A stretch of 10,100 nucleotides of DNA. Origin: Acidobacteriota bacterium. Lineage in GTDB: Bacteria; Acidobacteriota; Vicinamibacteria; Vicinamibacterales; UBA2999. This document shows positions 7,079 through 10,100 of this stretch, one piece after another (within the stretch, counting starts at the first letter, position 1; every line of letters starts with the position of its first letter). Location: assembly GCA_013140955.1 (NCBI GenBank), contig JABFRY010000437.1, positions 1 to 10,100 on the forward strand, written 5' to 3'. Under the pieces are notes generated by a model. It saw only the letters and a program-made list of their open reading frames with translations. It was not told the DNA's origin and searched no databases. A program made the translations under genes and the position numbers.

Positions 7079-8646
7079 GCACCGGCGCGAGACAGGCCGG
7101 CGCCGGGTTGCTGGTCGCCGTGCTCGCGCACTTCACCACGTCGCCCGTGCCGGGCCAGACGGTCCGCCCTGAGCCGCTCACGGGTGGCGCCGCGGTGGCG
7201 CGCGCCTACGACGCGATTCTCGACGCCCGGTTCGACGAGCTGCCTGCCGTGCTCGCGGCCACGTGCGGACCGGCACCGCGTGAGGTCTGCGTGCTGCTCG
7301 AAGCGGTGGCACTGTGGTGGCGCATCCAGCTGGACCCCGCAGACAGACGCCTCGATCAGACGCTGGAGGACCGGACGAACGAGGCCGTGCTGGCTGCCGA
7401 GGCCTGGACACGCCGGGAACCCGACCGTGCAGAGGCCTGGTTCTATCTCGGCGCCGCCTTCGGCGTGCGCGTGCGACGGCACGTCCTCAGGGAAGAGCGC
7501 CTCGCCGCCGCCAGGGACGGCAAGCGCAGCATGGACGCGCTGGAGCGGGCGCTGGATCTCGAACCCGGACTGGCGGATGCCCACTTCGGTCGCGGTCTGT
7601 ACCGGTACTACGCCGATGTGGCGCCAGCCGCCGCGAAGGTGCTTCGCTGGCTGCTGCTGCTGCCGGGCGGCGACCGCGAGACGGGCCTGCGGGAGATGCT
7701 CGAGGCGCGTGAACGTGGCCGCGTCCTGAGGAGCGAGGCGGCGTTCGAACTGCAGCAGATCTACCTGTGGTACGAGAACCGGCCGAACGACGCGCTCACG
7801 GTTCTCGAGGATCTGCGCGCGCGATACCCGCGGAACCACCGATTCGCGCAGTTGATCGCCCAGGCGCACGACGAGTATCTCCACGATCCTTCCTCGAGCC
7901 TGCGCACGTGGCAGCGCCTCCTGGACGCTGCACGCCGCGGCGCGGTCGTCGAGCCCCGTTCGGCCGAGGTCCTGGCTCACCTCGGCGCTGCACGGCAGCT
8001 CGAGGCTCTCGCCGAGACGGACCTCGCACTGGTGCACCTCGAAGAGGTGACGGCGGCCGCCCCTGCGCGCCCCGTCGGCTCGCACGCGGAAGCCTGGCTC
8101 CAGATGGGCCGCGCACTCGACCGGATGGGACGACGCGATGACGCCTCGACCGCCTACGCAGCGGCCGCGGCCGCGATCCCCGGGGACGATCCGACCGACG
8201 TCGGGCGACGACTGACCCGCGCGCGACGATCCAGACCAGACGTCCGTGCGGGCGAGGCTCATCGACTCGCGCTCGAGGGATGGCGCGCACTCGAGCGTGG
8301 CCGACTCGACGACGCGGAGCGCCACTTTCGCGAAGCGCTCGGCATCGCGCCCGACGAGCCCGTGGCACGCTACCGCTACGCACAGCTGCTGCTTCGCACG
8401 CAGCAGCTCGACGCAGCCTTCGACGTCCTCGAACCGCTCGTCGGGAGGATGGATCTCTCGCCGGTGTTCCAGGCGCGTGCGAGTCTGGACGTCGGCAGGC
8501 TGTGGGAATCGCGCGGAGACGTCGAGCACGCGCTCGAGCGCTACGACATCGCCGCGAAGAAGGACGGCGCCGATCCCGTGACGCGCGCTTCCGCGCGCAA
8601 CGAGCACGCGCGGCTCACGTTGGAGATCGCATCCCGCGTCCGCTGA
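7075..8646 (+). CDS. TPR-repeat protein, probably exported, function unknown
   Basis: The start ATG (7075-7077) overlaps the ddl stop as ATGA, giving 523 residues; the open frame extends further upstream but only inside ddl. Residues 1-28 look like a weak signal peptide or anchor (AGAGLLVAVLAHF followed by SPVPGQ), so a periplasmic location is likely but not certain. The rest is helical with tetratricopeptide-like repeats. The clearest are AEAWFYLGAAFG...ALERALDLEPGLADAHFGRG (119-173), AHLGAARQLEAL...ALVHLEEV (301-325), AEAWLQMGRALDRMGRRDDASTAY (338-361), HRLALEGWRALERGRLDDAE (396-415) with FREALGIAPDEPVARYRYAQ (418-437), and GRLWESRGDVEHALERYDIA (474-493). Cys64 and Cys72, the only cysteines, are close enough to form a disulfide. 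No catalytic motif is recognised. TPR proteins are scaffolds, so coupling to ddl suggests, but does not prove, a cell-envelope role. Confidence 0.82.
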   Translation: MSTGARQAGAGLLVAVLAHFTTSPVPGQTVRPEPLTGGAAVARAYDAILDARFDELPAVLAATCGPAPREVCVLLEAVALWWRIQLDPADRRLDQTLEDRTNEAVLAAEAWTRREPDRAEAWFYLGAAFGVRVRRHVLREERLAAARDGKRSMDALERALDLEPGLADAHFGRGLYRYYADVAPAAAKVLRWLLLLPGGDRETGLREMLEARERGRVLRSEAAFELQQIYLWYENRPNDALTVLEDLRARYPRNHRFAQLIAQAHDEYLHDPSSSLRTWQRLLDAARRGAVVEPRSAEVLAHLGAARQLEALAETDLALVHLEEVTAAAPARPVGSHAEAWLQMGRALDRMGRRDDASTAYAAAAAAIPGDDPTDVGRRLTRARRSRPDVRAGEAHRLALEGWRALERGRLDDAERHFREALGIAPDEPVARYRYAQLLLRTQQLDAAFDVLEPLVGRMDLSPVFQARASLDVGRLWESRGDVEHALERYDIAAKKDGADPVTRASARNEHARLTLEIASRVR

Positions 8647-8675
8647 CGCGTACGGCGACGCGCGCATCCGCGCGC
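8581..8675. repeat. Two near-identical GC-rich palindromic units
   Basis: ACGCGCGCTTCCGCGCGC (8581-8598, inside the end of the TPR gene) recurs as ACGCGCGCATCCGCGCGC (8658-8675, just after its stop), with 17 of 18 bases identical and 77 bp apart. Each unit is nearly self-complementary around a short centre. This could be a small repetitive palindromic element with two copies, or chance in a very GC-rich stretch; two copies are too few to decide. Confidence 0.35.
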
Positions 8676-8678
8676 GCC
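8654..8678 (+). terminator. Strong GC hairpin just after the TPR gene (possible terminator without U-tract)
   Basis: Eight bases after the TPR stop codon, GGCG(A)CGCGCG pairs with CGCGCGCGCC around the loop CATC: ten base pairs with one bulged A. No T-run follows, so it is not a typical intrinsic terminator. It may protect the 3' end of the message or act with Rho. Confidence 0.4.
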
Positions 8679-8784
8679 GCTGAAGTTCCCGCGACAACTG
8701 TCCGAAATACGTCCCAAGGAGCGTTCTTCGGAGCGCGCCTTCGTGGACTTGACAGCGGGCGGGCGATTAGACGTGTCGGCGAGA

Positions 8785-8807
8785 CGAGTTTTTTGACAAA
8801 GAACTCG
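8785..8807. promoter_or_regulatory. Operator-like 23-bp dyad over a TTGACA box
   Basis: CGAGTTTTTT and AAAGAACTCG are inverted around the 3-base centre GAC, with a single T:G mismatch in ten pairs. The dyad covers a TTGACA at 8793-8798. A second, overlapping inverted pair, ACAAAG (8796-8801) with CTTTGT (8809-8814), would compete with it if transcribed. The position just upstream of the likely promoter is where a repressor or activator site is expected. The regulator is unknown. Confidence 0.45.
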
Positions 8808-8816
8808 CCTTTGTGC

Positions 8817-8846
8817 TTGACATCGCCGATAACTCACCCGTAATCT
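8817..8846 (+). promoter_or_regulatory. Sigma70-like promoter for the first lysine-rich peptide gene
   Basis: A perfect -35 TTGACA (8817-8822) is followed after 18 bp by TAATCT (8841-8846), a partial -10 match. Transcription would start near 8853, leaving a leader of about 85 nt before the peptide start at 8939. Another TTGACA lies exactly 24 bp upstream (8793). The -35 is convincing and the -10 is weak. Confidence 0.5.
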
Positions 8847-8886
8847 ACATCTGGTATGAGGGTGGATGGCTCAGCCCACCAGTTGT

Positions 8887-8905
8887 GACGGTCATGGTGA
8901 CCGTC
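8887..8905. promoter_or_regulatory. Perfect palindrome in the leader of the first peptide gene
   Basis: GACGGTCA-tgg-TGACCGTC is a perfect 8-bp inverted repeat with a 3-base centre, located between the promoter and the Shine-Dalgarno. As DNA it could be an operator; as RNA it is a hairpin in the 5' leader. Flanking segments can also pair: GTTGTG (8882-8887) with CACAAC (8919-8924), and GCCCA (8874-8878) with TGGGC (8912-8916). These two pairings cross each other, so they would be alternatives or a pseudoknot. Confidence 0.5.
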
Positions 8906-8938
8906 GGAGGCTGGGCCGCACAACCCAAGGAGAGCACA

Positions 8939-8992
8939 ATGGCCAAGAAGGCTGCCAAGAAGGCTACGAAGAAGGCCGCAAAGAAGCGGTAG
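8939..8992 (+). CDS. 17-residue lysine/alanine-repeat peptide, histone H1-tail-like (copy 1)
   Basis: A very short gene encoding MAKKAAKKATKKAAKKR, ending in TAG. Nine of 17 residues are basic (eight Lys, one Arg) and Lys pairs recur every four residues. This resembles the lysine/alanine tails of bacterial histone H1-like proteins, but here it stands alone without a globular domain. Translation is supported by AAGGAG (8927-8932) 6 nt before the ATG, by a promoter upstream and by a strong intrinsic terminator 18 nt after the stop. The best evidence is the second copy at 9183-9263, with the same residues but different synonymous codons. An in-frame ATG at 8894 would give a 32-residue form (extra MVTVGGWAAQPKEST), but it lacks a Shine-Dalgarno and lies within a palindrome. 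A nucleic-acid or polyanion-binding role is inferred from charge alone. It matches no named family I know. Confidence 0.68.
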   Translation: MAKKAAKKATKKAAKKR

Positions 8993-9010
8993 ATCTTCGG
9001 TCGACCTTCC

Positions 9011-9040
9011 GGGGTGCTCGGACGAGCACCCCTTTTTGTT
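9011..9040 (+). terminator. Intrinsic terminator after peptide gene 1
   Basis: GGGGTGCTCG (9011-9020) pairs perfectly with CGAGCACCCC (9023-9032), followed at once by TTTTTGTT. This is a textbook Rho-independent terminator and implies that the 17-codon gene above is a complete transcription unit. Confidence 0.92.
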
Positions 9041-9165
9041 GCCGCGACGCTGACTGCCCTGGCCCGGAGAATCCTGGCCGAGGGCGCGTCGGGCAGACCG
9101 CCTGGCGCTCCGCCACACCGTGTCGGACCGCCTCGCGGGTCACAGATCGAATCCACACCACCGTG
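9041..9165 (+). other. Intergenic leader region of peptide gene 2
   Basis: No open frame with coding character was found. A possible RNA stem is GCCCT-GGCC (9056-9064) with GGCC-g-AGGGC (9076-9085); TGCCC (9055-9059) can alternatively pair with GGGCA (9091-9095). No clear -35/-10 pair was found, so gene 2 may have an unrecognised promoter or be reached by read-through of the terminator at 9011-9040. Confidence 0.4.
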
Positions 9166-9182
9166 AAGGGGGGGACAACGAA

Positions 9183-9263
9183 ATGGCGAAGAAAGCAGCC
9201 AAGAAGGCCGTGAAGAAGACCGCAGCCAAGAAGGCCACCAAGAAGGCCGCGAAGAAGCGGTAG
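9183..9263 (+). CDS. 26-residue lysine/alanine-repeat peptide, histone H1-tail-like (copy 2)
   Basis: Second short gene of the pair, ending in TAG. The peptide starts MAKKAAKKAVKKT and ends AAKKATKKAAKKR; 13 of 26 residues are basic. Residues 1-4 plus 14-26 equal the whole 17-residue peptide of copy 1. The extra nine residues (5-13, AAKKAVKKT) are a near-copy of residues 14-22 (AAKKATKKA), that is, an internal tandem duplication. Over the shared 17 codons, six differ from copy 1 (codon pairs gcc/gcg, aag/aaa, gct/gca, gct/gcc, acg/acc, gca/gcg). All six are synonymous, and the stop is the same TAG. This pattern is expected of a translated, constrained peptide. A purine-rich AAGGGGGGG (9166-9174) lies 8 nt before the ATG and a strong terminator follows. 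It has no cysteines, signal peptide or globular part. Binding of DNA, RNA or another polyanion is an inference from charge. Confidence 0.72.
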   Translation: MAKKAAKKAVKKTAAKKATKKAAKKR

Positions 9264-9430
9264 TTTTCGTCTTGCGGCGAGTTCTCGCCGAATTTGGAGG
9301 GCGCCCCGGGCGCCCTCTTTTTCTGTACGGGTGATCGTTCCTGTATGGAACCTCACCTCGTGCGCGCCGCCATGCGAGCGCTGGTCCGACGGATGGCTCC
9401 GCGGCCCGCGGCCCCTTCAAGTGGCGGGTC
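9264..9430. other. Convergent intergenic region between peptide gene 2 and the cyclophilin gene
   Basis: Two bases after a 12-nt spacer from the peptide stop, CGGCGAG (9275-9281) pairs with CTCGCCG (9284-9290). The intrinsic terminator at 9297-9322 follows. Further right, GTTCC/GGAAC (9337-9341/9347-9351) and CCGCG/CGCGG (9399-9403/9407-9411) are small dyads. The latter could help end transcription of the minus-strand cyclophilin gene. No gene was seen. Confidence 0.45.
9297..9322 (+). terminator. Intrinsic terminator after peptide gene 2
   Basis: GAGGGCGCC (9297-9305) pairs with GGCGCCCTC (9309-9317) around a CCG loop and is followed by TTTTT (9318-9322). It lies 33 nt after the peptide stop and closes the second short transcription unit. 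On the opposite strand there is no T-run, so it is likely one-directional. Confidence 0.9.
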
Positions 9431-10100
9431 CTAGTCCGCGAGCGATACGCCGTCCCGGATCCGGATGCGCTCGATGCGATCCCAGCGCTCCAGTCGATCG
9501 ACGACCTCCATGCCCGCGACGACCGAGCCGAAGGCGGTGTAGCGGCCGTTGAGATGTGGCTGCGGCGACAGCGTGATGAAGAACTGACTGCCTCCGGTGT
9601 CTTCCCAGTCGAGCGCCATGCCCACGGCGCCTCGCGCGTAAGGACGCTCGTTGAGCTCATCCCTGATGGTGAAGCCTGGACCACCCTCGCTGTCGCCCCG
9701 CGGGTCACCCATCTGTGCGACGAAGTCCGGCACGACGCGGTGAATCAGCTGACCGTCGAAGAAACCGTCCCTCGCAAGCCGCATGAAGCTCGCAACCGTG
9801 AGTGGCGCGTCGAGGATCGCGAGCTCGAGCTCGACGGTCCCGCGCGAGGTGTCGATGTAGGCGCGCGGCGAGAACGGCGGACTGAGCAGCGTGGCCCGTT
9901 CGGCGCCGGTCACGGTCACGCCACCCGGCGCGGGCCGGAGCGGCTCGGCGGCAACACCGGACTCGCGCAACAGATCGGCGGCGCGTACGCGCACGGCCCA
10001 GTCCGGATCGGCGAGCGCGGTCTCGAGGAGCGGACGCGCCGAGGCCGCATCGAGTTCCGCGGCCGAGGCGAGGGCTGCGGCCCGCACGACGTACGTGTCC
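9431..10100 (-). CDS. Cyclophilin-type peptidyl-prolyl cis-trans isomerase with N-terminal HEAT repeats (3' part)
   Basis: The stop is TAG at 9433-9431; the frame stays open to the right edge (last visible codons DTYVVRAAA), so the start lies outside. A GTG at 10087-10085 is only an internal valine in a continuing repeat. Visible residues 1-50 are HEAT-like helices (VRAAALASAAEL...ARPLLETALADPDWAVRVRAADLL). After a linker comes a cyclophilin domain: YIDTSRGTVELEL, then LIHRVVPDFVAQMGDP with the catalytic Arg and the Phe and Gln of the active site. GGPGFTIRDEL, GAVGMALD, GGSQFFITLSPQPHLNGRYTAFGSVV and a closing MEVVDRLER follow. Family activity is proline cis-trans isomerisation during protein folding. 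The active-site Trp position is not conserved as in eukaryotic cyclophilins, which is common in bacteria. Cellular location cannot be told without the N-terminus. Nothing links it functionally to the convergent peptide genes. Confidence 0.88.
   Translation of the reverse strand, partial: DTYVVRAAALASAAELDAASARPLLETALADPDWAVRVRAADLLRESGVAAEPLRPAPGGVTVTGAERATLLSPPFSPRAYIDTSRGTVELELAILDAPLTVASFMRLARDGFFDGQLIHRVVPDFVAQMGDPRGDSEGGPGFTIRDELNERPYARGAVGMALDWEDTGGSQFFITLSPQPHLNGRYTAFGSVVAGMEVVDRLERWDRIERIRIRDGVSLAD

Larger units (their letters stand above)
8647..8816 (+). other. Non-coding stretch between the TPR gene and the first peptide gene
   Basis: No convincing coding frame was seen on either strand. 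The open frames here are continuations or antisense of neighbours with no recognisable protein character. Base composition turns less GC-rich from about 8690, as expected of a regulatory region. A first TTGACA lies at 8749-8754, without a clear -10 at the right distance. Confidence 0.55.

Noticed and set aside
6994..8697. 567-codon minus-strand open frame opposite the TPR gene
   Set aside because: The plus-strand frame shows clear TPR helices and a coupled start; the minus-strand product has no recognisable features.
8749..8778. TTGACA at 8749-8754 as the main promoter of peptide gene 1
   Set aside because: No acceptable -10 lies 16-18 bp downstream; the TTGACA at 8817 with TAATCT fits better.
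9131..9165. tRNA-like T-arm motif (gatcgaatcc followed by acacca)
   Set aside because: No matching acceptor, D-arm or anticodon stem could be folded upstream, and the T-stem itself does not pair.
8939..9263. The two Lys/Ala frames as one broken histone H1-like gene or a simple AAG microsatellite
   Set aside because: Each has its own start, Shine-Dalgarno, stop and terminator. The codons differ only synonymously, which neither a decayed gene nor a pure DNA repeat would show.
8845..9708. 287-codon minus-strand open frame across the peptide genes
   Set aside because: Its Leu/Arg/Ser-rich repeats are the antisense of the Lys/Ala codons. It runs through two plus-strand terminators and into the cyclophilin gene in another frame.

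Overview
The window is high-GC, densely coded bacterial chromosome. The gene set and the protein sequences suggest an environmental Acidobacteriota-like organism, possibly of the Vicinamibacteria type. That placement is an impression from the H+-pyrophosphatase N-terminus, the DUF502 protein and the overall composition. It was not tested by any search.

Region 1 (1-5906, minus strand) is one tightly packed gene run, read from right to left: tgt, yajC, secD, secF, uppP, a DUF502 membrane protein, and the 5' end of a membrane pyrophosphatase gene (hppA-like) that runs off the left edge. Junctions are 4-nt overlaps (tgt/yajC GTGA, uppP/DUF502 ATGA) or gaps of 4, 9, 23 and 48 nt, so a single operon is likely. 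It joins tRNA queuosine modification, the SecDF-YajC protein-export accessory complex, undecaprenyl-phosphate recycling and pyrophosphate-driven proton pumping.

Region 2 (5907-8646) starts only 32 bp away in the opposite direction. It holds ddl (D-Ala-D-Ala ligase), overlapped by 4 nt (ATGA) with a gene for a probably exported TPR-repeat protein of unknown function.

Region 3 (8647-9430) looks like a gene desert but is the most interesting part. It holds two very short tandem genes for lysine/alanine-repeat peptides of 17 and 26 residues, which resemble free-standing histone H1-type tails. Each has a strong Shine-Dalgarno sequence and its own intrinsic terminator. The first also has a sigma70-like promoter, an operator-like dyad and a leader with a perfect palindrome. 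The two peptides match exactly over 17 residues while six of the 17 codons differ, all synonymously, which points to selection on the peptide.

Region 4 (9431-10100, minus strand) is the 3' part of a gene for a HEAT-repeat/cyclophilin peptidyl-prolyl isomerase that continues past the right edge. No tRNA, rRNA, CRISPR array, transposase or integrase was seen.
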